A DNA stretch of 64,000 bases from Polynucleobacter sp. MWH-Loch1C5 (GTDB lineage Bacteria; Pseudomonadota; Gammaproteobacteria; Burkholderiales; Burkholderiaceae), in contig NZ_JACVPR010000001.1 in the NCBI RefSeq assembly GCF_018881775.1, forward strand, positions 496,001 to 560,000, written 5' to 3'. The notes beneath the pieces are model-generated. The model was not told where the DNA came from and searched no databases. It saw only the letters and a list, made by a program, of their open reading frames with translations. A program made the position numbers and the translations under genes. Below, piece by piece: positions 35,922-44,752 of the stretch (its first letter is position 1; each line of letters opens with the position of its first letter).

Positions 35922-37055
35922 ATGACCCAAAGCAACTACTCACTCGCTCCCGTTGAAGAGATCATTGCCGACATGCGTGCCGGCAAGATGGTGATTTTGG
36001 TCGACGAAGAAGATCGCGAAAACGAGGGTGACCTGGTTTTAGCCGCTGATCATGTGAGCGCAGAAGCAATTAATTTCATGGCCAAGTATGGGCGTGGTTT
36101 GATTTGCTTGACCTTAAGACGCGAGCGCTGTGAACAGCTCAACCTACCGTTGATGGTCCGTGACAACACTGCCGCTTTGGGCACGAACTTTACAGTCTCG
36201 ATTGAAGCTGCAGAAGGTGTAACCACGGGCATTTCTGCGGCTGATCGTGCTCACACTATTCGCGTCGCCGTTGCACCGGATGCAAAACCACGCGATATCG
36301 TGATGCCTGGTCATATTTTTCCGCTCATGGCTCAAGCCGGTGGGGTGTTGGTGCGCTCAGGCCATACCGAGGCGGGTTGCGACTTAGCAGAGTTAGCCGG
36401 TTGTAGCCCAACGTCTGTGATTTGTGAAATCATGAAAGACGATGGCACGATGGCGCGCCTACCAGATTTGATTGAGTTCGCTAAAGAACATGGCCTCAAG
36501 ATTGGCACCATTGTTGATTTGATTCATTACCGTAGCCGCAATGAGAGCATCATCACTCGTCAAGGTGAGCGCGTATTTCACACTCCGTGGGGTGAGTTGC
36601 GCGGTGTAGCGTATAAAGACAGTCCGACAGGGTGTGCCCATTTAGCCCTTGTGAAAGGGCAACCTGCAGCTGAGAAAGAAACTCTGGTCCGCGTGCATGA
36701 GCCCGCCACGATTTTGGATGTTTTAGAGACTCAATCGGCGAGTCATTCATGGCCGGTGACTGCGGCTTTACAAAAAATTGCTGAAAGTGAAGCAGGTGTT
36801 TTAGTACTTCTCAATTGCGCAGGCAGCGCTGCTGTGAATACCGATGCTTGGTTCAATCAACTCGGCAAATTAGATGGTCATGCCCCTGTCAATCCGCAGC
36901 GTAAAACTGACTTTAGAACCTACGGTATCGGCGCACAGATTTTGCGCGACTTAGGGATACAGAAAATGAAGCTGCTCGCTAAACCCGGTAAGTTGCCCAC
37001 GATGTCGGGCTACGATTTAGAAGTGACCGGTCATTTACCGTATAGTGCTTCATAG
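35922..37055 (+). CDS. ribBA: 3,4-dihydroxy-2-butanone-4-phosphate synthase with degenerate GTP cyclohydrolase II domain (RibBX-like)
   Basis: The N-terminal half (about 1–205) is a complete DHBP synthase: [15 protein letters not shown], the GRGLICLTL segment, and [16 protein letters not shown]. The C-terminal half resembles GTP cyclohydrolase II but has lost the zinc site: where RibA has three cysteines in CLTGDVFGSxRCDC it reads [17 protein letters not shown]. So it should make the butanone phosphate but not open GTP. This is the RibBX variant described in proteobacteria; a separate ribA should exist elsewhere. The 80 bases before it contain no riboswitch that I can recognise. Confidence 0.93.
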   Translation: MTQSNYSLAPVEEIIADMRAGKMVILVDEEDRENEGDLVLAADHVSAEAINFMAKYGRGLICLTLRRERCEQLNLPLMVRDNTAALGTNFTVSIEAAEGVTTGISAADRAHTIRVAVAPDAKPRDIVMPGHIFPLMAQAGGVLVRSGHTEAGCDLAELAGCSPTSVICEIMKDDGTMARLPDLIEFAKEHGLKIGTIVDLIHYRSRNESIITRQGERVFHTPWGELRGVAYKDSPTGCAHLALVKGQPAAEKETLVRVHEPATILDVLETQSASHSWPVTAALQKIAESEAGVLVLLNCAGSAAVNTDAWFNQLGKLDGHAPVNPQRKTDFRTYGIGAQILRDLGIQKMKLLAKPGKLPTMSGYDLEVTGHLPYSAS

Positions 37056-37130
37056 CTCTGATTATTAATCTCTGTAGTCTTGTTTTTGTTTTGATATTTT
37101 TGTTATTTAACTTTTTCTTGAAGGCCTGCC

Positions 37131-37631
37131 ATGACTAATTCTCTTGAATCGATTGATCGTATCGAAGCTGACCTCAACGGTCAGGAGCTATCGATTGCGA
37201 TTGTGCAGGCCCGCTTTAACGAAGATATCTGTACAGGTCTGACAAAAGCTTGTGTTACTGAATTACTCGCCTTAGGCGTTGCTCAAGAAGATATCGTAAT
37301 CACTACAGTACCGGGTGCTTTGGAAATTCCTCTCGCCTTACAAAAATTGGCCGATACTGGTGAATTCGATGCCTTGATTGCTTTAGGGGCAGTGATTCGT
37401 GGTGAGACTTACCATTTTGAATTAGTCTCGAATGAATCTGGTGCAGGTATTACACGTGTAGGCTTAGATTACGGGATCCCGATTGCAAATGGCGTACTGA
37501 CTTGTGACACCGATGCACAAGCATTGGCACGCGTTACTGAAAAAGGCCGTGACTGTGCCCGTACCGCCGTTGAGATGGCTAATCTCTCGATTGGTCTAAC
37601 CCCTGACGAAGAAGCTTTTGACGAGGAATAA
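37131..37631 (+). CDS. ribH: 6,7-dimethyl-8-ribityllumazine synthase
   Basis: Condenses the RibD and RibB products to lumazine. The 166-residue protein has [25 protein letters not shown], the catalytic [14 protein letters not shown] and [18 protein letters not shown]. Eight bases separate it from nusB. Confidence 0.96.
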   Translation: MTNSLESIDRIEADLNGQELSIAIVQARFNEDICTGLTKACVTELLALGVAQEDIVITTVPGALEIPLALQKLADTGEFDALIALGAVIRGETYHFELVSNESGAGITRVGLDYGIPIANGVLTCDTDAQALARVTEKGRDCARTAVEMANLSIGLTPDEEAFDEE

Positions 37632-37638
37632 TCCTGTC

Positions 37639-38136
37639 ATGAATTTTGATTACCAACAATTACAAAAGCCGATCTCTTCAACGACGGTCAAGCGCTCATT
37701 AACACCGCGCCGTCGCGCTCGTGAATACGCTTTACAAGGGATTTATCAATGGTTAGTGGTGAAAGCCTCCGGTGGCTTTGCTGACCACGCCACGATTACC
37801 AAACAGCTAGCAGAAGATCCTGGCTTTAAAAAATGCCAAGAAGACCTCTTTAACCATTTGTTTAGTGGTGTCGTGAACCACTTTGATACCCTTGAAGCCT
37901 CGATCAAAAAGCATTTAGATCGCCCTCTCGAGGAGTTATCTCCTGTTGAGCTAGCTGCCCTATTGATTGCCACTTATGAGCTCGCTCACGATATCAGCGT
38001 GCCATTTAAGGTCGCCATCAATGAAGCGGTCGAGCTAGCCAAGGTCTTTGGGGGCACAGACGGTCATAAGTATGTCAATGGCGTGCTGGATAAACTCGCC
38101 CAAGAATGGCGCCCGCATGAGACGGCACAGCGCTAG
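37639..38136 (+). CDS. nusB: Transcription antitermination factor NusB
   Basis: RNA-binding partner of NusE in rRNA antitermination. The 165-residue protein (start chosen at 37639, with GAGGAA upstream; the frame is open seven codons earlier) shows RRRAREYALQGIYQW, LSPVELAALLIATYEL and VAINEAVELAKVFGGTDGHKYVNGVLDKL, all NusB features. The N-terminal ~25 residues are longer than in E. coli and basic. ribH–nusB is a common pair. Confidence 0.96.
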   Translation: MNFDYQQLQKPISSTTVKRSLTPRRRAREYALQGIYQWLVVKASGGFADHATITKQLAEDPGFKKCQEDLFNHLFSGVVNHFDTLEASIKKHLDRPLEELSPVELAALLIATYELAHDISVPFKVAINEAVELAKVFGGTDGHKYVNGVLDKLAQEWRPHETAQR

Positions 38137-38168
38137 ATCAAGTCTTTTTTCTTTTTATAAAGCTTGAA

Positions 38169-38243
38169 TAAAAAACCGCCGATGTAAAGAGCCCGATATA
38201 AAAAGCCCACCATATAAAAAGCCCGCAGATCGCGGGCTTTTTT
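38169..38243. terminator. Terminator preceded by 16-bp-period repeats of its own 5' arm
   Basis: Stem AAAAAGCCCGC (38216–38226) / GCGGGCTTTTT (38232–38242), five-base loop, A-run and T-run on the two sides, between convergent nusB and the transglycosylase gene. Just before it, the 5' arm recurs imperfectly about every 16 bases (TAAAGAGCCCGA near 38185, TATAAAAAGCCCACCA at 38198–38213), giving three tandem versions. Confidence 0.9.
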
Positions 38244-38263
38244 GTTGAAGGCTGCTTGAACTA

Positions 38264-39094
38264 TTAGAGCTGAATCGGTGGAATCAGTTTGACGCGCTCA
38301 GCATATTTTTGTCCAGCCGCCTGACGCAAACGCTGACGTTCTGCCAGAACTTTATCGCCATAGCCACCATCATTGATCCAGCTCGATGAAGCACCTACAT
38401 AAAGGCGTAAACCTGCTTCTAAAGAGCCCCCCTTAGCGATGTACTCACGCAAAATCCAAGCACCGACACGTAAGTTCGCATCCGGATCTAAAGCGGCCTC
38501 ATGGCCACCAAAGAGCTGATATTTATCCAAATGCATGCGTGTCATGACTTGCATCAGGCCCTGAGCACCTTTTTTGCTCTCTGCCAGGGGGTTAAAGCTA
38601 GATTCCACAGCAGCGACCGCTAAGATCAAGGTGGGGTCTAAGCCCACCTCTTGGCTGACTGCAGCTGCTTTAGCGACAAACTCACGGCTGGCGCTCATGG
38701 CGATCTTGTATTTATTCGATAAATACTTGGCTACCGCCTCACGCTCAGACTCGGTTTTTAAGACCTGTGAGTCGATGGCTTGCTGATCCACGAGATTCGC
38801 GGGGATCTTAGAGGCATGGTAGGCCACTGAAGGTACTGCGTCTGTATTAAATGTATTGGTGAAGATCTCATAGGCGGGACCTGGAATCAGCCAGCTCGCG
38901 AATTCGATCCTTTTGGGTTCATTCAACCAGAGGCTAATCGCTAGAAAGCCCGCCAATACTCCCATCCCACTGGTAAAACGTTGCAGGGTCTTGATTAATC
39001 TTGTGCCCGCTTTGAATGTCTGAGCGAATGTCTTCGGCTCAGAGCTAGCTCTGTGCTTTGTCATCATGTCGTTCATCCTCAAAGTTGTGTTCAT
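38264..39094 (-). CDS. Lytic transglycosylase (SLT domain), membrane-anchored
   Basis: Cleaves peptidoglycan glycan strands. The 276-residue protein has one hydrophobic anchor (about residues 42–57) and an SLT domain with the catalytic glutamate in LAVAAVESSFNPLAESKKGAQGLMQVM, where the segment AVESSFNP holds E. Later LRVGAWILREYIAKGGSLEAGLRLY matches the family. Several start codons (ATG at residues 1, 7, 10, 11) are possible. Standing alone, next to a terminator. Confidence 0.88.
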   Translation of the reverse strand: MNTTLRMNDMMTKHRASSEPKTFAQTFKAGTRLIKTLQRFTSGMGVLAGFLAISLWLNEPKRIEFASWLIPGPAYEIFTNTFNTDAVPSVAYHASKIPANLVDQQAIDSQVLKTESEREAVAKYLSNKYKIAMSASREFVAKAAAVSQEVGLDPTLILAVAAVESSFNPLAESKKGAQGLMQVMTRMHLDKYQLFGGHEAALDPDANLRVGAWILREYIAKGGSLEAGLRLYVGASSSWINDGGYGDKVLAERQRLRQAAGQKYAERVKLIPPIQL

Positions 39095-39576
39095 CCTGAC
39101 CTTTAAGTCGCTTTACAAAAATTGTTTGCTCTTGACTGGCTTTATATTGCAGCGCAGCAAGCGCAAGTTCTGACGAATCTTAGGTAGCCGTATATATCAT
39201 GTCAAGTATAAAGAATGACTTTTATATACATTCTGCTTATAGAAAAGCCTGTATAAACCCACATATTATCTAGGGTTAACGCTAGTTCAGCCTTGATATC
39301 AAAGTCCTTTTTTTAAGTTAGTGGGCACTAATTTTGTATCATGAAAAAACTACATTTAGTGCCCAAAAGGGCGCTTTCCCCATAGGTTGTGGATTTTTTG
39401 TACTGAGCTACCGAAATCTTTGCCATACGCTCAGCCAAGAACCTTGCTTGAATGAGCTCGAGTCCCGCTGAGGATTTTTCAATGATGAGCTCTGAGGCGA
39501 AGTTCAATCTCGTATGTGAACGTCTCAACAAGGCGCTTTGACACAGATTTGTCCTGAACATGCTAATCTTTCGGGT
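39095..39576. other. Gene-free intergenic region (480 bases)
   Basis: Between the divergent transglycosylase and aldehyde dehydrogenase genes. It contains a short inverted repeat (AGAATG/CATTCT at 39212–39234) and the palindromic elements at 39318–39365, which are listed separately. A 77-codon minus-strand frame covers 39328–39561 but does not look like protein and overlaps the dehydrogenase promoter. I see no RNA gene. Confidence 0.5.
39318..39365. promoter_or_regulatory. Repeated TTAGTG…CACTAA operator-like palindromes
   Basis: TTAGTGGGCACTAA (39318–39331) is a dyad with two central bases. Its right-hand part TGGGCACTAA recurs inverted as TTAGTGCCCA at 39356–39365, 24 bases on. Two related sites some three turns of helix apart, upstream of the dehydrogenase gene, suggest cooperative binding by a regulator that cannot be named. 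Confidence 0.5.
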
Positions 39577-40989
39577 ATGACAAATCTAAGAGACAACCCA
39601 CACTTATCTAGCTTTCCGGTCATTAATCCAGCGACTGGTGAAGTGATTGAACATGTAGCTAATATGGGCCCCCAAGAGGCTCAATTGGCTATTGATCGTG
39701 CCCAAGCGGCTCTACCTGCTTGGCGCTCTAAAACAGGTAAAGAACGTTCGATTATCTTGCGTCGCTGGCATGAGTTAGTACTTGCTCACTCAGAGCGTTT
39801 GGCACTGCTCATGACCCAAGAGCAAGGTAAAGCATTGGCTGAAGCCCGCGGTGAAGTCGTTTATGGTGCCTCTTTCTTAGAATGGTTTGCTGAAGAAGCC
39901 AAGCGTGTAATGGGTGCTATTCCCGGCACCACCTGGTCAGACAAACGCATGATGGTTCTTAAACAACCGATTGGTGTTTGTGTGTCGATCACGCCATGGA
40001 ACTTTCCAATGGCGATGATTACGCGCAAGGTAGCCCCCGCGATTGCGGCTGGCTGCACGATTGTGATTAAACCCGCTGAGCAAACCCCCCTATCTGCCCT
40101 CGCTCTGGCAGAATTAGCCCGCGAAGCAGGTATTCCCGAGGGAGTTGTGAATATCGTGACTGCAGACGCCAGTAACTCGGTGGAGGTTGGTAAAGTTTTA
40201 TGTGCCTCACCTGTGGTGCGTCATCTCTCATTTACAGGTTCGACCCCTGTGGGTCGTATCCTGATGGCCCAATGCGCGCCGACCGTGAAGAAGGTAGCGC
40301 TGGAGCTCGGTGGTCATGCACCCTTTATCGTGTTCGAAGATGCAGACTTAGATGCGGCTGTGCGTGGCGCAGTGCAATCCAAGTATCGCAATGCAGGTCA
40401 AACCTGTGTCTGTACGAACCGCTTTTACGTTCATGAAAGCCTACACGACACCTTTGTTGAAAAACTGGCCGCAGAGTCGAAAAAGATTCGCGTGGGCAAA
40501 GGCACCGATGAGGGCGTACAACAAGGTCCATTGATTGATGAACAAGCTGTTGCTAAAGTTGAAGCCCATATTGCCGACGCAGTGGCTCAAGGTGCGAAGG
40601 TGGTGGCCGGCGGCCAGCGCCATGCGCTCGGCGGCACATTCTTTGAGCCTACGGTTTTATCAGGTGTCAAAAAAGGGATGCTGATCACCCGTGAAGAAAC
40701 ATTTGGCCCTGTCGCTGCCGTGATGCCATTTAAAACCGAGGCTGAAGTCATTGAAATGGCCAACGATAGTGAGTTTGGTCTAGCGTCTTATTTCTTTAGC
40801 AGAGATATCGGTCGTATCTGGCGTGTGGCTGAAGCTTTAGAGTTCGGTATGGTTGGCGTGAACACCGGTTTGATCTCGAACGAGATCGCGCCTTTTGGCG
40901 GTGTCAAACAATCAGGTCTAGGTCGCGAGGGTAGCGTCTGGGGTATCGAAGAATACCTAGAGATGAAGTATGTTTGCTTAGGCTTATAG
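39577..40989 (+). CDS. gabD: NAD(P)-dependent succinate-semialdehyde dehydrogenase-type aldehyde dehydrogenase
   Basis: A 470-residue aldehyde dehydrogenase with the full motif set: TPWNFPMAMITRKVAPAIAAG, SFTGSTPVGRILM, catalytic Glu in LELGGHAPFI, catalytic Cys in GQTCVCTNRFYV, and FGLASYFFSRD. GQTCVCTN and overall spelling point to GabD (succinate semialdehyde), though a related substrate is possible. The start at 39577 is chosen as the usual N-terminus; a further ATG lies 13 codons up, and neither has a strong ribosome site. Confidence 0.9.
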   Translation: MTNLRDNPHLSSFPVINPATGEVIEHVANMGPQEAQLAIDRAQAALPAWRSKTGKERSIILRRWHELVLAHSERLALLMTQEQGKALAEARGEVVYGASFLEWFAEEAKRVMGAIPGTTWSDKRMMVLKQPIGVCVSITPWNFPMAMITRKVAPAIAAGCTIVIKPAEQTPLSALALAELAREAGIPEGVVNIVTADASNSVEVGKVLCASPVVRHLSFTGSTPVGRILMAQCAPTVKKVALELGGHAPFIVFEDADLDAAVRGAVQSKYRNAGQTCVCTNRFYVHESLHDTFVEKLAAESKKIRVGKGTDEGVQQGPLIDEQAVAKVEAHIADAVAQGAKVVAGGQRHALGGTFFEPTVLSGVKKGMLITREETFGPVAAVMPFKTEAEVIEMANDSEFGLASYFFSRDIGRIWRVAEALEFGMVGVNTGLISNEIAPFGGVKQSGLGREGSVWGIEEYLEMKYVCLGL

Positions 40990-41034
40990 TCTTAGGTCTT
41001 GAGTGGTAGCAAGCGCTATCACTCAAAGCTTTTA

Positions 41035-41775
41035 CTAGAGTTTTTGATACATCAAATCCCAGACCCCATGACCTAAACGTAGACCACGGTTTTCAAACTT
41101 GGTGGTGGGTCGATAGTCTGGTTTTAAGGCGTAGCCGTTTTCAGTGCCGATGTTCTGGAGTTGAGATTCTTGATTCAGGACTTCCAGCATCTGTATCGCG
41201 TAATCTTCCCAATCCGTCGCCAGATGCCAATAGCCTCCTCTTTTTAATTTACTTGCCAGCAGTTTGGCAAAAGGGGCTTGGATCAAGCGTCGCTTGTGGT
41301 GACGCTTTTTATGCCACGGGTCTGGGAAATAAATATGAATACCATCAAGAAACTGATCAGGAATCATTTGCTCAATCACTTCTACAGCATCATGGCGCAT
41401 CAAGCGTAAATTGCTCAGTTGGTTTTCGCCAATCAGTTTTAATAAAGCACCCACGCCCGGTTCATGAACCTCTAGCGCAAGAAAATCATCTTGCGGTCGA
41501 ATCGAAGCAATCTTGGCGCTGGTTTCCCCCATACCAAAACCAATTTCTAAGATCTTGGGGCGGTCAGTGTGACCGAAGGCTAATTGCCAATCAATGGCTT
41601 TGCCCGTGAATGGCAACAGGTACTTCGGTCCCAAAGTTTCGATGGCTTTAGCTTGACCCTCAGTGAGGCGTCCCGCCCTTAATACAAAAGATTTGATCCT
41701 ACGTAAATAAGGGGTCGTGTTCACCTCATTGGCTGCAGATGTTGGGGTAGAAGGATCTGGACTTGACATAGGCAT
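41035..41775 (-). CDS. trmB: tRNA (guanine-N7)-methyltransferase
   Basis: SAM enzyme making m7G46 in tRNA. The 246-residue protein has the SAM motif ILEIGFGMGETSA, the acid-rich loop, and the diagnostic FPDPWHKKRHHKRRL, followed by YWHLATDWEDYA. The N-terminal ~25 residues are Ser/Thr/Pro-rich and variable. Divergent from the bactofilin gene. Confidence 0.96.
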   Translation of the reverse strand: MPMSSPDPSTPTSAANEVNTTPYLRRIKSFVLRAGRLTEGQAKAIETLGPKYLLPFTGKAIDWQLAFGHTDRPKILEIGFGMGETSAKIASIRPQDDFLALEVHEPGVGALLKLIGENQLSNLRLMRHDAVEVIEQMIPDQFLDGIHIYFPDPWHKKRHHKRRLIQAPFAKLLASKLKRGGYWHLATDWEDYAIQMLEVLNQESQLQNIGTENGYALKPDYRPTTKFENRGLRLGHGVWDLMYQKL

Positions 41776-41990
41776 GATTGTAGCGAATCGAGCTCACATA
41801 AAAATCAATCACTTAGAGATTCTATTTTTTAGTATGTGGCAATCACCTACAAACTTCTTCACTAATTTGCCCTACGGTGAATTTTTAGGGTGCGCTGCGA
41901 TATACTGCTACTTATTAGAAGTTTCTGTCATTTTTGATATTTCAAGACACAAAATTATGCAGACAGAAACATAAAAAGGGTGAGTAAGCA

Positions 41991-42422
41991 GTGTTTAACA
42001 AGAACAAAAAAATGAATGCCATGACGGGCTTGGAAAGTTTTGACACTTTGGTGGGCAAAACAACTGAGATCCAAGGTCGCATGACGGTACACGATAGTGT
42101 GCGTATCGATGGCAGAGTTTTTGGTAATTTAGAACCTGCTGATAAATACCCTTGTACGATCGCCATCGGTCCTGATGGTGAAATCCACGGCAATATCATT
42201 TGCAATCGCGCCTATGTAGCTGGCATTGTGCATGGCACGATTTACGCTAAAGACAGCGTCACCTTATCGGCTTCTGCGGTGGTCAAAGGCGATATTCATT
42301 CTGAATCGTTTCATATTGAAACAGGCGCTCAAATCGATGGCTCGATGCTGCAAGCGAATCGTCAGCTGAGAAGTAGCGTTGACGATAAGTCCGCAGTTCA
42401 TAACAAGAACTCACGTTCTTGA
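41991..42422 (+). CDS. Bactofilin (polymer-forming cytoskeletal protein)
   Basis: A 143-residue bactofilin-domain protein: residues 25–120 form a right-handed beta helix with hydrophobic triplet repeats (GDIHSESFHIETGAQIDGSML), flanked by short disordered ends. Bactofilins polymerise without nucleotide and localise cell-wall or morphogenesis enzymes. No peptidase partner is next to it. GGTGAG lies about ten bases before the ATG-like GTG/ATG start at 41991. Confidence 0.92.
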   Translation: MFNKNKKMNAMTGLESFDTLVGKTTEIQGRMTVHDSVRIDGRVFGNLEPADKYPCTIAIGPDGEIHGNIICNRAYVAGIVHGTIYAKDSVTLSASAVVKGDIHSESFHIETGAQIDGSMLQANRQLRSSVDDKSAVHNKNSRS

Positions 42423-42428
42423 TCTTCA

Positions 42429-42449
42429 TGCTGACTGATTCAGTCAGCA
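42429..42449 (+). other. Perfect hairpin after bactofilin, possible terminator
   Basis: TGCTGACTGA (42429–42438) and TCAGTCAGCA (42440–42449) pair around a single base. It begins seven bases after the stop codon. No T-run follows directly, so it may be an RNA-stability element rather than an intrinsic terminator. Confidence 0.55.
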
Positions 42450-42483
42450 ACTATTGAGTCCTTCTTCGCTTGGTTGTTTTATT

Positions 42484-42540
42484 GGGATCTATTCGTGATC
42501 TTCTGGGATTTATTAGGATCTACTAGGATCTATTGGGACC
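42484..42540. repeat. Degenerate GGATCTATT tandem repeats at the end of uppP
   Basis: GGATCTA recurs at about 42485, 42516 and 42527, with GGGATTTATT between, an irregular spacing of about 11–30 bases. The last copies form the uppP stop codon (TAG, 42530–42532) on the minus strand. No function is evident. Confidence 0.55.
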
Positions 42541-43411
42541 AATTCACCCAACCAGTGGCCGCGGTGACTAAAACAATCACACCAAAGATAATGCGGTACC
42601 AGGCAAAGATTCTGAAGTCATGAGTAGCCACATAACGAATCAGCCAACGAATACAAATAAATGCAGAAATAAAAGAAACAACAAAACCAACTGCTAGAGT
42701 GGGTCCAAATGTAGACCAAGAGGTTTCACCTAAAACATGTCTGAGTTTGAGTAACTCATAGAGAGTGGCTCCACCAATGACTGGGATGGCTAAGTAGAAA
42801 GAAAATTCTGTAGCCACTTTTCTGGGCAAGCCAAAGAGCATGCCGCCGATAATGGTTGCTCCTGAGCGGGATGTTCCTGGAATTAAGGCAGCACACTGCG
42901 CTAAGCCAATTTTGAGAGCATCTTGCCAACGTAAATCATCGACAGACTCTATACGAACTTCCTCACCAACTGCAGTGCTTTGTGATTTTTGAGGATTTTC
43001 AAGAAGACGCTTTTGTCTGGCTTCTGCCCAAAAGATGATTAAGGCACCCACGATAAAGGCTGTCGCCACAGGGATGGGGGAGAACAAGACACTCTTGATA
43101 TATTTACCCAAGAGTAAGGCCAAAACAATCGCAGGCACAGTCGCGATGATGATGTTGATGGCAAAGCGCTGAGCATCGGCTTGTGATGTGAGATGACGCA
43201 CTACACCCCAGAGTCTTTGACGATATTCCCAACAAACGGCCAAGATGGCGCCAAACTGAATAATGACTTCAAAGGCTTTGCCTTTGTCATCATTGAAGTC
43301 TAGTAAGTGCCCCACAAGAATCAGATGACCCGTTGATGAAATCGGCAGAAACTCCGTGAGACCTTCAACGACGCCCAAAATGGCGGCTTTAATAAGCAAA
43401 TAGATATCCAT
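42530..43411 (-). CDS. uppP: Undecaprenyl-diphosphatase UppP (BacA)
   Basis: Recycles the lipid carrier for peptidoglycan and polysaccharides. The 293-residue membrane protein has about eight helices and the two catalytic motifs [17 protein letters not shown] and [14 protein letters not shown] longer acidic loop (about residues 135–160) is hydrophilic. Probably monocistronic. Confidence 0.96.
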   Translation of the reverse strand: MDIYLLIKAAILGVVEGLTEFLPISSTGHLILVGHLLDFNDDKGKAFEVIIQFGAILAVCWEYRQRLWGVVRHLTSQADAQRFAINIIIATVPAIVLALLLGKYIKSVLFSPIPVATAFIVGALIIFWAEARQKRLLENPQKSQSTAVGEEVRIESVDDLRWQDALKIGLAQCAALIPGTSRSGATIIGGMLFGLPRKVATEFSFYLAIPVIGGATLYELLKLRHVLGETSWSTFGPTLAVGFVVSFISAFICIRWLIRYVATHDFRIFAWYRIIFGVIVLVTAATGWVNWSQ

Positions 43412-43462
43412 GGGGCTCCATCATAAAGCCAGATGGCTCAGAATATTCATTTAACGAGTTGA

Positions 43463-44614
43463 CTATGCAGCTAATTCGTTTAACCAATCTGATGCTTTTT
43501 TTAGCCAAACACCTTCTCTGTTTTCAGTTTGATCCAGGGTTCTGGTTAGCTGAATAGCTTCTGCCTGACTGAATTGCGCAGCTTTTGTACGTAATGTTTT
43601 TGAAATTGACGATTTTGAGAGCTTGCACTCAATAAGATGTGTGATTTGTTCTTGCTGAGTCAGAACAAAGTCTATCTCACCACCCTCTTTATTACGAATG
43701 TAATGCAAACCATGCGCTTGACCCAAAGAGTCTTCCAGATAATTGCTATGTTTTAAGAGCATATTAGCAACTGCATTCTCAAAACGTATGCCTTCGTCTC
43801 CTCTTACATAGGCCGTATCGTAAAAATAAACTTTAGGTGCTTGCAGTAATGAACGAGCAATATTCTGGTGCCATGGGTGTACAACAAAAACGATATACAA
43901 GGCCTCTAGTATCTCAAGATATTTCTTCAAAGTCGGCGATGAAATTTGTAAATCACGCGCCATGGATGCCAGTGACAAGGGTGAACCCACTCGGTCACGT
44001 AACATTTCAACAAATGTACGCATCGCCGAAATCTCATGAATACGCGAAAACTCTAAAACATCCTCTCTCACCAAATCTGTGAAATATTGTTGCCGCCAAC
44101 GATTCGCCTCAAGCTCAGTCGATGCTAAGCAAGGTTCTGGAAAGCCACCGCGCAGCATTAAATGATCTAATGCTGCTTCTGCGGACATTCCTTGGTAACT
44201 GACTAACTCTTTTACTGATATGGGATGTAGGCGCCATGCAAAATATCGCCCGGCAAGAGACTCACCTGTTTGTCTATAAGTATCCATACGAGCACTCCCA
44301 GTGACTAAAATTTTCTGGAAGCTTTCACCCTGAGCCTGGCGACTGATACGGGCATCTGCAACCCCTTTTAGCCAGGTTTTCCAGTTAGGCATTTTGTGAA
44401 TCTCATCAAAAATTAATAGGGGTACTTTTGTATCCCAGCTACCCGCCTGGAGAATTTGACGATCATTCGGAATATCCCAATTGAGATATTGATAGCCATC
44501 TTGAGTTGCCAAATGACGAGATAAAGTAGTCTTACCGACTTGACGTGGGCCAGTCAGAATCACTAACTTGCTGTCTAAATCTTTTTGAATTACAAAATCC
44601 AAATATCTCTTCAT
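43463..44614 (-). CDS. AAA_14/DUF4143 ATPase of unknown function
   Basis: A 383-residue protein with Walker A GPRQVGKTTL (residues 22–31), a Walker B segment VPLLIFDEIHKMPNWKTWLK, and a C-terminal DUF4143 nuclease-like domain containing EGGEIDFVLTQQEQITHLIECK (an E-x-D…E-x-K pattern reminiscent of PD-(D/E)XK). This family is common in accessory DNA and is often a single gene. It has no partner here and sits between housekeeping genes. Its upstream region carries a 13-bp direct repeat (44634 and 44666). Confidence 0.85.
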   Translation of the reverse strand: MKRYLDFVIQKDLDSKLVILTGPRQVGKTTLSRHLATQDGYQYLNWDIPNDRQILQAGSWDTKVPLLIFDEIHKMPNWKTWLKGVADARISRQAQGESFQKILVTGSARMDTYRQTGESLAGRYFAWRLHPISVKELVSYQGMSAEAALDHLMLRGGFPEPCLASTELEANRWRQQYFTDLVREDVLEFSRIHEISAMRTFVEMLRDRVGSPLSLASMARDLQISSPTLKKYLEILEALYIVFVVHPWHQNIARSLLQAPKVYFYDTAYVRGDEGIRFENAVANMLLKHSNYLEDSLGQAHGLHYIRNKEGGEIDFVLTQQEQITHLIECKLSKSSISKTLRTKAAQFSQAEAIQLTRTLDQTENREGVWLKKASDWLNELAA

Positions 44615-44633
44615 CTGACTATTTTAAATCACT

Positions 44634-44678
44634 TTTTAATTTAGTCGCGACTTTTTTAAAAAGTATTTTAATTTAGTC
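44634..44678. promoter_or_regulatory. 13-bp direct repeat upstream of the AAA_14 ATPase gene
   Basis: TTTTAATTTAGTC occurs at 44634–44646 and 44666–44678, starts 32 bases apart (about three helical turns), in an AT-rich gap just before the ATPase start at 44614. The spacing suits a DNA-binding regulator, but nothing identifies it. Confidence 0.45.
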
Positions 44679-44752
44679 AGAATCAATATTTTATTGAATG
44701 AAATCAAGTAACTAGTACCCGACTAATTTTTTGATTAGGCAAGAAGGATTAC

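Noticed and set aside
39328-39561. A 77-codon minus-strand frame upstream of the aldehyde dehydrogenase
   Set aside because: It does not resemble a protein, has no ribosome site and covers the dehydrogenase promoter and 5' codons.
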